Numbered from the stretch's first letter, positions 1 through 6,347 are shown. The stretch: DNA of 7,890 bases from an uncultured Clostridia bacterium (GCA_945947715.1 CAMEYZ010000098.1:1-7890), one strand, 5' to 3'. Numbers and translations: made by a program. Notes: a model not told the origin generated them from the sequence alone.

Positions 1-140
1 CGTGCAAGCTGAGAGCCTGTCACATAGTTGCCTGCATTGATGAAGTAGGGAGCCTTTCTGCCGCTTTTCAGCGTAAAATCGCCGAAGGTAAGCACTCCGC
101 TGTCCCACATGAATTTGATGAATTCGTTTTTGTAGCTCAT
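1..140 (-). CDS. pyrE: Orotate phosphoribosyltransferase, N-terminal part (cut by window edge)
   Basis: The first 46 codons of a minus-strand gene that continues beyond base 1. OPRTase joins orotate to PRPP to give orotidine 5'-monophosphate in de novo pyrimidine synthesis in the cytoplasm. Translating the reverse complement from the ATG at 140-138 gives a start MSYKNEFIKF, and at residues 21-36 the family signature DFTLKSGRKAPYFINA, including Lys25 and Arg28 of the LKSGR segment that contacts PRPP in known OPRTases. The start is supported by a GGAGG at 149-153 (minus strand), 8 bases upstream of the ATG. It is divergent from trmB and has its own promoter in the shared spacer. No attenuator or PyrR-type leader fits in the roughly 35-base untranslated region. 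The catalytic loop and PRPP-binding motif lie outside the window, so integrity of the gene cannot be judged. Confidence 0.9.
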   Translation of the reverse strand, partial: MSYKNEFIKFMWDSGVLTFGDFTLKSGRKAPYFINAGNYVTGSQLA

Positions 141-181
141 TTGATAGTCCTCCGATTATCCAAATTACATAATATATTTAT

Positions 182-210
182 ATTATATCACAAATAATTA
201 TGCAAATCAA
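182..210 (-). promoter_or_regulatory. Putative sigma-A promoter of pyrE
   Basis: On the minus strand a TTGATT -35 box (210-205) is followed by a 17-base spacer and a perfect TATAAT -10 box (187-182). The -10 is preceded by TGA, so it has the extended TGn form. Transcription would begin around base 175, leaving a short leader before the pyrE ATG at 140. Box sequences and spacing are read directly; use as a promoter is inferred. Confidence 0.75.
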
Positions 211-222
211 CAGGTTTACGAA

Positions 223-236
223 ATTTTTATAAAAAT
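223..236. repeat. Perfect 14-bp AT palindrome between divergent promoters
   Basis: ATTTTTATAAAAAT equals its own reverse complement. It lies between the -35 boxes of the pyrE (205-210) and trmB (240-245) promoters, 12 bases from the first and 3 from the second. The position would suit a shared operator or an AT-rich UP-type element. Because the whole spacer is AT-rich, a chance origin is possible. Confidence 0.45.
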
Positions 237-239
237 ATT

Positions 240-268
240 TTGCCAATTTTATATTTCGGTGTTATAAT
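240..268 (+). promoter_or_regulatory. Putative sigma-A promoter of the trmB-dut cluster
   Basis: A TTGCCA -35 box (240-245), a 17-base spacer and a perfect TATAAT -10 box (263-268) preceded by TGT, giving an extended -10. This is the only obvious plus-strand promoter before trmB, and the next three genes follow with overlaps or a 1-base gap, so it probably drives all four genes. Confidence 0.8.
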
Positions 269-311
269 AGTATTTAATAATGAAAAATTGTAAAGGACGG
301 TTAATTTTTCT

Positions 312-1052
312 ATGAGAATGAGAAGAAAAAAGTGGGCACGGCCTGAGCTGGCACAGTGTCCCTATTATATCCCCCACGCTGAGGATATGCGCGGGAAATG
401 GCACACCGCATTCAAGGATAACTCCAAGCCCATTTATGCGGAGCTTGGCTGCGGAAAGGGCGTGTTTGCGGCACAGGCTGCTTTGAAATATCCCGATATA
501 AACTGGCTGGCAGTTGATATAAAAAGTGAGATGCTTGCTGTGGGCAGGCGGACTATCGAGAAGGCCTTCGCTGAGGCGGGGAAGACTCCCGATAATGTGC
601 TGCTGGTCACCGATAACATATCCTTTATCAGCTCCGCCTTTTCCGAGGAGGACGTGGTGGATAGGATATATATTAATTTCTGCAATCCATGGCCCAGAGG
701 AAAGCATCAGAAGCGCAGACTCACTCATCCGAGACAGCTGCTCCAGTACCGCATTTTCCTCCGTGACAACGGGGAGATACACTTCAAGACCGACGACGAT
801 CAGCTCTTCGAGGAATCCATACCCTATTTCGAGGAGTGCGGCTTTGAGGTGACCTATCTGACGAGGGACCTTCATGCCAGCGGATATGAGCATAATCTTG
901 AAACAGAGCATGAAAAGATGTTCACCGCAGAGGGCAAGAAGATAAAGTTCCTCATTGCAGTAAAGAACAGGCCCGTGCCCCAGGAGGTCTTTGAAAAATA
1001 CACCTACGAAAAAAGAGAGGAAGAGGACGATGAACAGGATAGCGAAATTTGA
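312..1052 (+). CDS. trmB: tRNA (guanine-N7-)-methyltransferase
   Basis: A SAM-dependent enzyme that makes m7G46 in the variable loop of tRNAs in the cytoplasm. The 246-residue length suits the family. Visible motifs are the SAM-binding ELGCGKG at 44-50, the acidic end of motif II at VDI 68-70, NFCNPWP at 122-128 followed by KHQKRRLTH at 131-139, HFKTDDD at 157-163, and the C-terminal TEHE at 198-201, matching the Thr and Glu of the family's TxxE element. Asn125 sits where E. coli TrmB has Asp144 in its PDPW motif; I recall NPWP in other Clostridia, so I take it as a lineage variant. The ATG at 312 lies 14 bases after AAGGA (293-297), a long spacing; a second ATG at 318 is further away still. 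The C-terminus is very acidic (EREEEDDEQD-like), a result of its last 23 bases also encoding the start of dut. Confidence 0.95.
   Translation: MRMRRKKWARPELAQCPYYIPHAEDMRGKWHTAFKDNSKPIYAELGCGKGVFAAQAALKYPDINWLAVDIKSEMLAVGRRTIEKAFAEAGKTPDNVLLVTDNISFISSAFSEEDVVDRIYINFCNPWPRGKHQKRRLTHPRQLLQYRIFLRDNGEIHFKTDDDQLFEESIPYFEECGFEVTYLTRDLHASGYEHNLETEHEKMFTAEGKKIKFLIAVKNRPVPQEVFEKYTYEKREEEDDEQDSEI
1016..1020 (+). promoter_or_regulatory. Ribosome binding site that decides the dut start
   Basis: AGAGG at 1016-1020 lies 9 bases before the ATG at 1030. The upstream TTG at 991, which could extend the protein by 13 residues, has AGGAGG (982-987) only 3 bases ahead, too close for normal initiation. The extension is also lysine-rich and outside the dUTPase fold. 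The ATG at 1030 is therefore preferred. Confidence 0.6.
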
Positions 1053-1527
1053 AAAGGTGAGCCGTGAGCAGTTTGAAAAGGCGCTGGAGGGGAATCCTCT
1101 TTTTGACGGATTTGCTGCCGCTTATGACGATATCAAGCTTCCCGAAAGAGCCACCGCAGGCTCGGCTGGCTATGATTTTTACTGCCCCTTTGACCTTGCA
1201 TTGAAGCCCGGAGAGACTGCCCTTATCCCCACAGGAATAAGATCGAAGATAGACGACGGCTGGGTGCTTATGATGTTTCCCAGAAGTGGTCTGGGATTTA
1301 AATTCAGAGTCCGTCTTAACAACACCGTGGGAGTTATCGACAGCGATTACTATGGCTCGGACAACGAGGGACATATCATGCTGAAAATAACCAACGAGGG
1401 AGATAAGCTCTGCGAGGTAAAGGCAGGACAGGGCATTGCACAGGGGATATTCCTGCCCTACGGCATAACCGTGGACGACAGCGCAGAGGGCGTCAGAAAC
1501 GGAGGCTTCGGAAGTACCACAAAATGA
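1030..1527 (+). CDS. dut: dUTP diphosphatase (trimeric dUTPase)
   Basis: Hydrolyses dUTP to dUMP and pyrophosphate, keeping uracil out of DNA and feeding dTMP synthesis. With the ATG at 1030 the protein is 165 residues and all five trimeric dUTPase motifs are present in order: AGSAGYD (43-49), PRSGLG (84-89), GVIDSDYYG (101-109) with the putative catalytic Asp104, GQGIAQ (133-138), and the C-terminal arm RNGGFGSTT (156-164). Motif 3 continues DNEGHI rather than the shorter form of E. coli; this style is familiar from Firmicutes and their phages. About 35 residues precede motif 1, somewhat more than in E. coli. It overlaps the end of trmB by 23 bases and ends in ATGA shared with the acetyltransferase, so translational coupling on both sides is likely. 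No phage genes surround it, so it is a housekeeping copy. Confidence 0.93.
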   Translation: MNRIAKFEKVSREQFEKALEGNPLFDGFAAAYDDIKLPERATAGSAGYDFYCPFDLALKPGETALIPTGIRSKIDDGWVLMMFPRSGLGFKFRVRLNNTVGVIDSDYYGSDNEGHIMLKITNEGDKLCEVKAGQGIAQGIFLPYGITVDDSAEGVRNGGFGSTTK

Positions 1528-2069
1528 TAAGGCTCGCTGATCCTACAACAAAGGAACATTTTACGCAGATGCGCAGACTGTATAACAGCGCATTCCCCAA
1601 GTCGGAGCGCAAGCCCTTTTCCATGCTGATGAAGCTGCAGGGCGAGGGCATGCACTATATCGAAGAGGACGGGAAATTCTGCGGTATCGTGATAATGATG
1701 CTTTATGAGGACATTGCTCTGCTGGACTATTTCGCCGTTTCCGAGGAAGCGAGGAACCGTGGGATAGGCTCGCAGGTGCTCCATGAGGTCATCGAAAAAT
1801 ATAAGGACAGGCGCTTCATGCTGGAGATTGAATCCACCAATGCTGACTGTCCAGACCATGAAATGAGATGCTCACGGAAGGGATTCTATCTTCGAGCAGG
1901 ACTTGCTCCTGAGGCTTATGAGGTCATGCTCTTCGGCGTACAAATGGAGATACTGACCTATAACTGTCACATTTCATATGAGGATTATCACAGCATGTAT
2001 GAGCATATCCTGCCAGAAGCGCTGTCAAAAAAGGTAAAACTGATCGAAAAAACACAGGAGGAAACTTAA
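1524..2069 (+). CDS. GNAT-family N-acetyltransferase, substrate unknown
   Basis: A 181-residue protein with the GNAT fold, which transfers an acetyl group from acetyl-CoA to an amine. The acetyl-CoA pyrophosphate loop is RNRGIG at 77-82, preceded by the core strand LDYFAVSEEAR (67-77), as expected for GNAT motif A. A motif B-like segment, RKGFYLRAG (118-126), follows. The first 45 residues include YNSAFPKSERKPF (20-32), an N-terminal pattern I associate with uncharacterised GNAT proteins of Clostridia. After about residue 145 there is a C-terminal extension rich in Tyr, Glu and Lys with no motif I recognise. The start overlaps the dut stop as ATGA with no strong separate Shine-Dalgarno, pointing to reinitiation after dut. 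No neighbour identifies the acceptor substrate. Confidence 0.85.
   Translation: MIRLADPTTKEHFTQMRRLYNSAFPKSERKPFSMLMKLQGEGMHYIEEDGKFCGIVIMMLYEDIALLDYFAVSEEARNRGIGSQVLHEVIEKYKDRRFMLEIESTNADCPDHEMRCSRKGFYLRAGLAPEAYEVMLFGVQMEILTYNCHISYEDYHSMYEHILPEALSKKVKLIEKTQEET
2056..2061 (+). promoter_or_regulatory. Strong ribosome binding site of the aminotransferase
   Basis: AGGAGG within the end of the acetyltransferase gene, 9 bases before the ATG at 2071. It fixes the start one base after the preceding TAA. Confidence 0.75.
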
Positions 2070-2070
2070 A

Positions 2071-3267
2071 ATGGAATACAGATTTTCCGATAAAGTAACT
2101 GAGCTGAAACCGTCCGCTATAAGAGAAATTTTGAAATTCACCTCTCTTCCGGGAGTTATTTCCCTTGCTGCGGGAAATCCTGCACCGGAGGCTTTTCCCT
2201 CAAAGGAGATAGGCGAGATAACACAGAGGATACTTGCTGATGAGCCTGTTGCTGCTTTGCAGTACAGCGTGACTGAGGGCTATACTCCCCTCAGAGAGGC
2301 ATTGAAAAAGCGTCTTGCAGAACAGGGCAGCTTTGACCCGGATATCGACGACCTTATCATCACATCGGGCGGACAGCAGGCCTCTGAGCTTTCCTGCAAG
2401 ACCTTCTTAAACCCCGGAGATGCGCTTATCTGTGAGGCTCCCAGCTTTGTGGGCTGTCTGAATGCGTTCAAATCCTACAATTCCAAGCTGGTGGGCATCA
2501 GCCTCGAAGAGGACGGAATGGACCTTGAAAAGCTTGAAGCTGCGCTGAAGGAAAATCCTTCCGCAAAGCTTATCTATGTAATAGCAAACTTCCAGAACCC
2601 CACGGGACTCTGCACCAGCTATGAAAAGCGCAAGGCTATCTATGAGCTTGCAAAGAAGTACGATGTGATGATACTGGAGGACAATCCCTATGGAGATATC
2701 CGCTTTGCAGGAGAGAATATCCCGAGCATAAAGAGCCTTGATACTGACGGAAGGGTCATCTATGCGGGAAGCTTTTCAAAGATACTTGCTCCGGGCATGC
2801 GTGTGGGCTTTGTCAGCGCGCCTAAGGAGGTCATTCAGAAAATAGTAGTCTGCAAGCAGGTTTCGGACGTACATACCAATATTCTTGCACAGATGATATG
2901 CTGCGAATACATTACCAAGTACGACCTGAACGCGCATCTGGAGGATATCAGGGGGATATACCGCCACAAGTGCGGACTTATGCTTGACTGCATTGAGAGG
3001 ACATTTTCCTCAAAGGTGAAGTATACCCGTCCCCAGGGAGGACTTTTCATCTGGGCGACACTTCCCGCCGGCAGTGATATGCCCGCCTTCTGCAAGCGTG
3101 CGGTTGAGGAATACAAGGTAGCTGTAGTTCCGGGAAATGCGTTTATGATAAGTGAAACAGACGAGACCACGTCGTTCAGGCTGAATTTCTCCACGCCCAC
3201 CGATGAGCAGCTTGTGAAGGGCACGGAGATAATAGGCAGGCTCACGAAGGAAATGTTTGGAGAGTAA
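2071..3267 (+). CDS. PLP-dependent class I/II aminotransferase
   Basis: A 398-residue cytoplasmic fold-type I aminotransferase. Key residues are visible: Lys237 in SFSK (234-237), expected to form the Schiff base with PLP; Asn176 in NPTG (176-179); Asp204 and Tyr207 in EDNPYGD (203-209), which hold the pyridine nitrogen and hydroxyl; and Arg370 in SFRLNF (368-373), which binds the substrate carboxylate. The N-terminus with SLAAGNPAPEAFP (31-43) resembles 2-aminoadipate/kynurenine-type aminotransferases (LysN, AAT-II) and the catalytic half of MocR regulators, but there is no DNA-binding domain. Substrate cannot be read from sequence: branched-chain, aromatic or 2-aminoadipate are all possible. 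It is last in the trmB cluster, and no convincing intrinsic terminator follows it. Confidence 0.9.
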   Translation: MEYRFSDKVTELKPSAIREILKFTSLPGVISLAAGNPAPEAFPSKEIGEITQRILADEPVAALQYSVTEGYTPLREALKKRLAEQGSFDPDIDDLIITSGGQQASELSCKTFLNPGDALICEAPSFVGCLNAFKSYNSKLVGISLEEDGMDLEKLEAALKENPSAKLIYVIANFQNPTGLCTSYEKRKAIYELAKKYDVMILEDNPYGDIRFAGENIPSIKSLDTDGRVIYAGSFSKILAPGMRVGFVSAPKEVIQKIVVCKQVSDVHTNILAQMICCEYITKYDLNAHLEDIRGIYRHKCGLMLDCIERTFSSKVKYTRPQGGLFIWATLPAGSDMPAFCKRAVEEYKVAVVPGNAFMISETDETTSFRLNFSTPTDEQLVKGTEIIGRLTKEMFGE

Positions 3268-3321
3268 ACCGTTAACAGTTATGCAGGTTTGAGGTTGAGA
3301 GTGACCGCAAATCGCATCGTG

Positions 3322-3335
3322 AATAGTCGGAAAAT
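3322..3335 (+). repeat. 14-bp direct repeat, copy 1 (upstream of GH9 gene)
   Basis: AATAGTCGGAAAAT, identical to 5083-5096. It lies in the 178-base spacer after the aminotransferase, before the GH9 promoter. The two copies are 1761 bp apart and enclose the GH9 gene with its promoter. The rest of the spacer (3268-3321 and 3336-3404) shows no hairpin terminator and no small gene that I can support. Confidence 0.6.
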
Positions 3336-3404
3336 TAAAAAAGCCCCAACAAGAGAAACAGACAATTTTTTGCGGAATTTGTTATATCATTTCGGAATGT
3401 TTTC

Positions 3405-3413
3405 TGTTATAAT
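3405..3413 (+). promoter_or_regulatory. Putative extended -10 promoter of the GH9 gene
   Basis: TGTTATAAT gives a perfect TATAAT (3408-3413) with the extended TGn motif. At the usual 17-base distance the -35 position is TATCAT (3385-3390), a poor match, so the extended -10 would have to compensate or an activator would help. It is 32 bases before the GH9 ATG. Confidence 0.6.
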
Positions 3414-3445
3414 CAATAAAATCATTCTGAAAGGAAAATACAATT

Positions 3446-5053
3446 ATGAATACAAATAAATTCGATATCTATGTGAATCAGACGGGGTATCTTCCGAATG
3501 CTGAAAAGACCGCTTATATGGCGTTTCCTGCGGAGAGCTTTTCTGTCTGTGACAGCAGCGGCAAAACAGTTCTGACAGGAAAAACTAAACAGTTCGGCTT
3601 TGACAAGCTCTCGGGTGATACTGTTTTTACGGCAGATTTTTCCTCCCTTAATAAAAGCGGAATTTACTATATTTCTGCGGAGGGAAAACGCTCGGCAGTG
3701 TTTGAGATATCCGACGATGTGTATCGAAAAAATGCTGAGATGCTGCTTCATGCGTTCTATTATCTGCGCTGCGGCTGTGAGCTTGAAGGTGCGTTTGCAG
3801 GGGAGTTCGTTCATAAAAAATGCCACACTGCCCCTGCTGCTGAATGGTACGACCACAGCGTTACAAAGGACGTATGCGGCGGCTGGCACGATGCGGGAGA
3901 TTATGGCAGATATGTCACTGCAGGAGCAGTCGCTCTGCAGCATATGCTTATCGGGTGCAGACTTTTCCCCGAGCGGTTTTATAGTCTGAAAAGCAATATC
4001 CCGTCCTGCGGGAAGCTCCCCGATATTCTGGCGGAATGTAAGGTCGAGCTTGACTGGATAATGAAAATGCAGCGTGAGGACGGCGGGGTTTATCATAAGG
4101 CGACTACCGCTCATCATGCGCCGTTTATAATGCCGGAAGAGGACAGACAGCAAATGTATCTGCTGCCCATATCTTCTATGGCGGCTGCGGATACTGCAGC
4201 TGTGCTTGCCCTTGCATCGGGGATATACCGTGAATTTGACAGAGAGTATGCGGACAGGCTTTTAAAAACGGCGGAAAAGTCCTATGAGTGGCTGGAAAAT
4301 AATCCTGATTTCTTAGGCTTTGACAATCCCGAGGGCTGCGGCACAGGAGTGTACGGTGAGCGTGACGACAAGGACAACCGTTTCTGGGCGGCTGCGGAGC
4401 TTTTCAGCATTACAGGTGAGGAAAAATATCACCGTGACCTTATGAAGCTCATTGATGAGGATTTCCCCAAAACTGCGCTGGGCTTCGGCGAAGTCGGCGG
4501 AATGGGTGCTCTGGCGTACATCTTATCAGACGGTGGCGATGAAAATGTGAAGGCTCGTCTGAAAAAGAGCTTTTCCGAAAAGGCGGCGGAGCTGAAAAAG
4601 CTTTCGGACAGCTGTGGCTATGGCACGGCAATGACTGAAAGAGCGTTCTGCTGGGGAAGCAATATGAATGTGCTGAAAAATGCCATGCTCTTTATTATTG
4701 CGGCGGAGATATGCGGCGAGAGGAAATATATCCCATACGCGCAGAAGGAGCTTGACTATATTTACGGGGCAAATGCTCTGGGCATCAGCTATGTTACGGG
4801 AGCAGGGGAATATTCGGTGAGATATCCTCACTATCGGCCTGCGGACGCAGACAATATCGACAGCTGTCACGAGGGCTTTGTTTCCGGCGGAGCTAACGGC
4901 AGACCCTGTGATGAAAAGGCAATAAAGCTTATCCCGGAGGGCACTTTTCCGATGAAATGCTTTGTGGACGAGGTAGAGTGCTATTCGCTGAATGAGATAA
5001 CGATATACTGGAATTCGCCTGCGGTTTTTGCGGCAGGGTATTTTGGCAGTTGA
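3446..5053 (+). CDS. Glycoside hydrolase family 9 enzyme with N-terminal Ig-like domain, no signal peptide
   Basis: A 535-residue inverting beta-glycosidase. Residues about 5-90 form the Ig-like CelD_N domain (VNQTGYLP at 10-17), and about 95-533 the (alpha/alpha)6 GH9 barrel. Catalytic elements are GGWHDAGDYGRYV at 145-157 with Asp149 and Asp152 (nucleophilic water/base), RYPHYRP at 459-465 with His462, and SLNEITIYWNSPAVF at 514-528 with Glu517 as general acid. Cys109 or Cys111, Cys126, His127 and perhaps His148 fit the structural zinc site of this subtype. There is no signal peptide, CBM or dockerin, so it probably acts in the cytoplasm on imported cello-oligosaccharides. The layout and length closely resemble Alicyclobacillus Cel9A (from memory). 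An exo-glucosaminidase-type specificity is not excluded. The start is supported by AAGGA (3431-3435), 10 bases upstream. No transporter or other sugar gene adjoins it. Confidence 0.92.
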   Translation: MNTNKFDIYVNQTGYLPNAEKTAYMAFPAESFSVCDSSGKTVLTGKTKQFGFDKLSGDTVFTADFSSLNKSGIYYISAEGKRSAVFEISDDVYRKNAEMLLHAFYYLRCGCELEGAFAGEFVHKKCHTAPAAEWYDHSVTKDVCGGWHDAGDYGRYVTAGAVALQHMLIGCRLFPERFYSLKSNIPSCGKLPDILAECKVELDWIMKMQREDGGVYHKATTAHHAPFIMPEEDRQQMYLLPISSMAAADTAAVLALASGIYREFDREYADRLLKTAEKSYEWLENNPDFLGFDNPEGCGTGVYGERDDKDNRFWAAAELFSITGEEKYHRDLMKLIDEDFPKTALGFGEVGGMGALAYILSDGGDENVKARLKKSFSEKAAELKKLSDSCGYGTAMTERAFCWGSNMNVLKNAMLFIIAAEICGERKYIPYAQKELDYIYGANALGISYVTGAGEYSVRYPHYRPADADNIDSCHEGFVSGGANGRPCDEKAIKLIPEGTFPMKCFVDEVECYSLNEITIYWNSPAVFAAGYFGS

Positions 5054-5073
5054 AAGCAGTGCTCTGCCAAAAT
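5040..5073 (+). other. 10-bp-arm inverted repeat across the GH9 stop codon
   Basis: ATTTTGGCAG (5040-5049) and CTGCCAAAAT (5064-5073) are perfect reverse complements around a 14-base loop; a small AGC/GCT stem fits inside the loop. The GH9 TGA (5051-5053) is in the loop. No T run follows on either strand, so it does not look like a standard intrinsic terminator. It may act as a 3' stabilising structure or a weak terminator. Confidence 0.55.
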
Positions 5074-5082
5074 CGAACAACA

Positions 5083-5096
5083 AATAGTCGGAAAAT
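5083..5096 (+). repeat. 14-bp direct repeat, copy 2 (between GH9 and alaX)
   Basis: AATAGTCGGAAAAT, identical to 3322-3335 and in the same orientation. It is 30 bases after the GH9 stop and 42 bases before the alaX start. The two copies diverge straight after the shared core, apart from a nearby TAAA. Confidence 0.6.
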
Positions 5097-5123
5097 CTAA
5101 AGGCGAAATCTCAATTGTGAAAA

Positions 5124-5128
5124 AAGGA
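5124..5128 (+). promoter_or_regulatory. Ribosome binding site that decides the alaX start
   Basis: AAGGA is 10 bases before the ATG at 5139 but only 1 base before the in-frame ATG at 5130. The second ATG is therefore the likely start, dropping three residues (MIN). Confidence 0.7.
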
Positions 5129-5138
5129 AATGATAAAT

Positions 5139-6296
5139 ATGGAGAAAACAGTAAAGCTTTACGATCAAGACAGCCATATGTATGAATTTTCCGCAAGGGT
5201 AATATCCTGCGAAAAAACAGATAAGGGCTATAAGACCATTCTGGACAGAACGGCGTTCTTTCCGGAGGGCGGCGGACAGTCAGCCGATGTTGGTACTATC
5301 AACGGCGTTAGAGTGACCGATGTGCAGATCGACAAGAATGGTATCATCACTCATACTCTTGATAATGAGCTCCCCGCTGGTACTGAGGTGAAGGGAGAGC
5401 TCGACCGTGAGATACGCTTTCGCAGAATGCAGAACCATTCCGGAGAGCATATCGTGTCGGGTATCATACATAAGCTGTTTGGCTATAATAATGTGGGATT
5501 TCATATGGGCAGCGAGTTTATTACCCTCGACCTGGACGGACCTCTTACCAGAGATGACCTTGATAGGGTGGAGCAGCTCGCTAACAGAGCAGTCTGCGAA
5601 AATGTTGATGTTCGTGCAGAATACCCCTCTGCCGAGGTGCTAAAAGACCTTGATTACAGAAGCAAGCTGGAGCTTACCGAGGACGTCAGAATAGTCACCA
5701 TTGAGGGCTATGATGTATGTGCATGCTGTGCTCCACATGTGGGACGCACCGGAGAGATAGGCGTGATAAAGCTGCTCGATGCAATAAAGTACAAGGGCGG
5801 CACAAGGATAAATATGCTCAGCGGCTATGACGCGCTGGAGGACTACAATGCTCGCTACAAGAGTACAGCAGCGGTTTCTGTTCTGCTGAAGTCAAAGCAG
5901 AGCGAGATAAAGGAAGCAGTGGAGCGTATCCTTGAGGAACTCAATTCCGAAAAGCAGGCTCAGACCGAGCTGAAAAAACAGCTCATAAAGCTGAAAAAGG
6001 CGTCAATAGAGCCTACTGACGGAAACCTCGTTCTGTTTGAGGAGAGCATGGATATGCTAAATCTGCGGATACTTGTGAATGAGACTATTGAGCTTTGTGG
6101 AGGAATATGTGCCGCTTTTTCGGGGAATGATTCCGACGGCTATAACTATGTAATGGCAAGCAGGACCGTTCCTATGAGGGCAAGGTCCAAGGAGATAAAC
6201 TCCGCGCTGTGCGGCAGAGGCGGCGGCAGCGATGAAATGATACAGGGCAGCGTAAAGGCTTCCGCAGCGGAGATAAAGGCTTACTTTCAAGTGTGA
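5139..6296 (+). CDS. alaX: Alanyl-tRNA editing protein AlaX, long form with DHHA1 domain
   Basis: A freestanding relative of the AlaRS editing domain that should hydrolyse Ser-tRNA(Ala) and possibly Gly-tRNA(Ala) in the cytoplasm. In this 385-residue protein, FPEGGGQ (41-47) marks the AlaRS-like beta-barrel. The zinc site is complete: HSGEH at 100-104 gives His100 and His104, and CCAPH at 196-200 gives Cys196 and His200. A charged helical linker (about 252-288, likely coiled coil) leads to a C-terminal DHHA1/C-Ala-like domain with CGRGGGSDEMIQG at 358-370, equivalent to the glycine-rich GGKGGG element of AlaRS. No aminoacylation domain is present, so it is not a broken alaS. I see no convincing promoter in the 85 bases before it, so it may depend on GH9 transcription. 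A strong terminator follows. Confidence 0.9.
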   Translation: MEKTVKLYDQDSHMYEFSARVISCEKTDKGYKTILDRTAFFPEGGGQSADVGTINGVRVTDVQIDKNGIITHTLDNELPAGTEVKGELDREIRFRRMQNHSGEHIVSGIIHKLFGYNNVGFHMGSEFITLDLDGPLTRDDLDRVEQLANRAVCENVDVRAEYPSAEVLKDLDYRSKLELTEDVRIVTIEGYDVCACCAPHVGRTGEIGVIKLLDAIKYKGGTRINMLSGYDALEDYNARYKSTAAVSVLLKSKQSEIKEAVERILEELNSEKQAQTELKKQLIKLKKASIEPTDGNLVLFEESMDMLNLRILVNETIELCGGICAAFSGNDSDGYNYVMASRTVPMRARSKEINSALCGRGGGSDEMIQGSVKASAAEIKAYFQV

Positions 6297-6315
6297 CTAA
6301 ATAATTTCTGAAATA

Positions 6316-6347
6316 AAAACCTCCTCGGGACTTCCCGGGGAGGTTTT
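6316..6347 (+). terminator. Bidirectional intrinsic terminator between alaX and coaX
   Basis: A 14-pair stem with one T-G wobble: left arm 6316-6329 (AAAACCTCCTCGGG), loop ACTT (6330-6333), right arm 6334-6347 (CCCGGGGAGGTTTT). Read on the plus strand it ends in TTTTATT; on the minus strand it ends in TTTTTATTT, a better U tract. The flanking genes converge, so it should stop both alaX and the coaX operon. Confidence 0.92.

Noticed and set aside
249..911. 220-codon minus-strand open frame antisense to trmB
   Set aside because: It has no family motifs, runs opposite a well-supported gene and covers the trmB promoter; it is a shadow of trmB codon structure.
991..1029. TTG-initiated N-terminal extension of dUTPase by 13 residues
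   Set aside because: AGGAGG is only 3 bases before the TTG, the extension is a lysine-rich tract read from inside trmB, and the ATG at 1030 has a properly spaced site.
3268..3404. Terminator after the aminotransferase
   Set aside because: The A-rich and CCCC stretches near 3331-3350 have no complementary arm and no T run, so no intrinsic terminator can be supported.
3422..4153. 243-codon minus-strand open frame antisense to the GH9 gene
   Set aside because: The GH9 frame has complete catalytic motifs here; the antisense translation is Cys/Arg-rich without recognisable domains.
5051..5064. Possible catabolite-repression cre site TGAAAGCAGTGCTC
   Set aside because: It mismatches the central CG and the second half of the cre consensus, and it is inside the hairpin loop after the GH9 stop.
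4526..5083. 185-codon minus-strand open frame antisense to the end of the GH9 gene
   Set aside because: It overlaps the catalytic Glu517 region of GH9, has no motifs and no convincing ribosome binding site.
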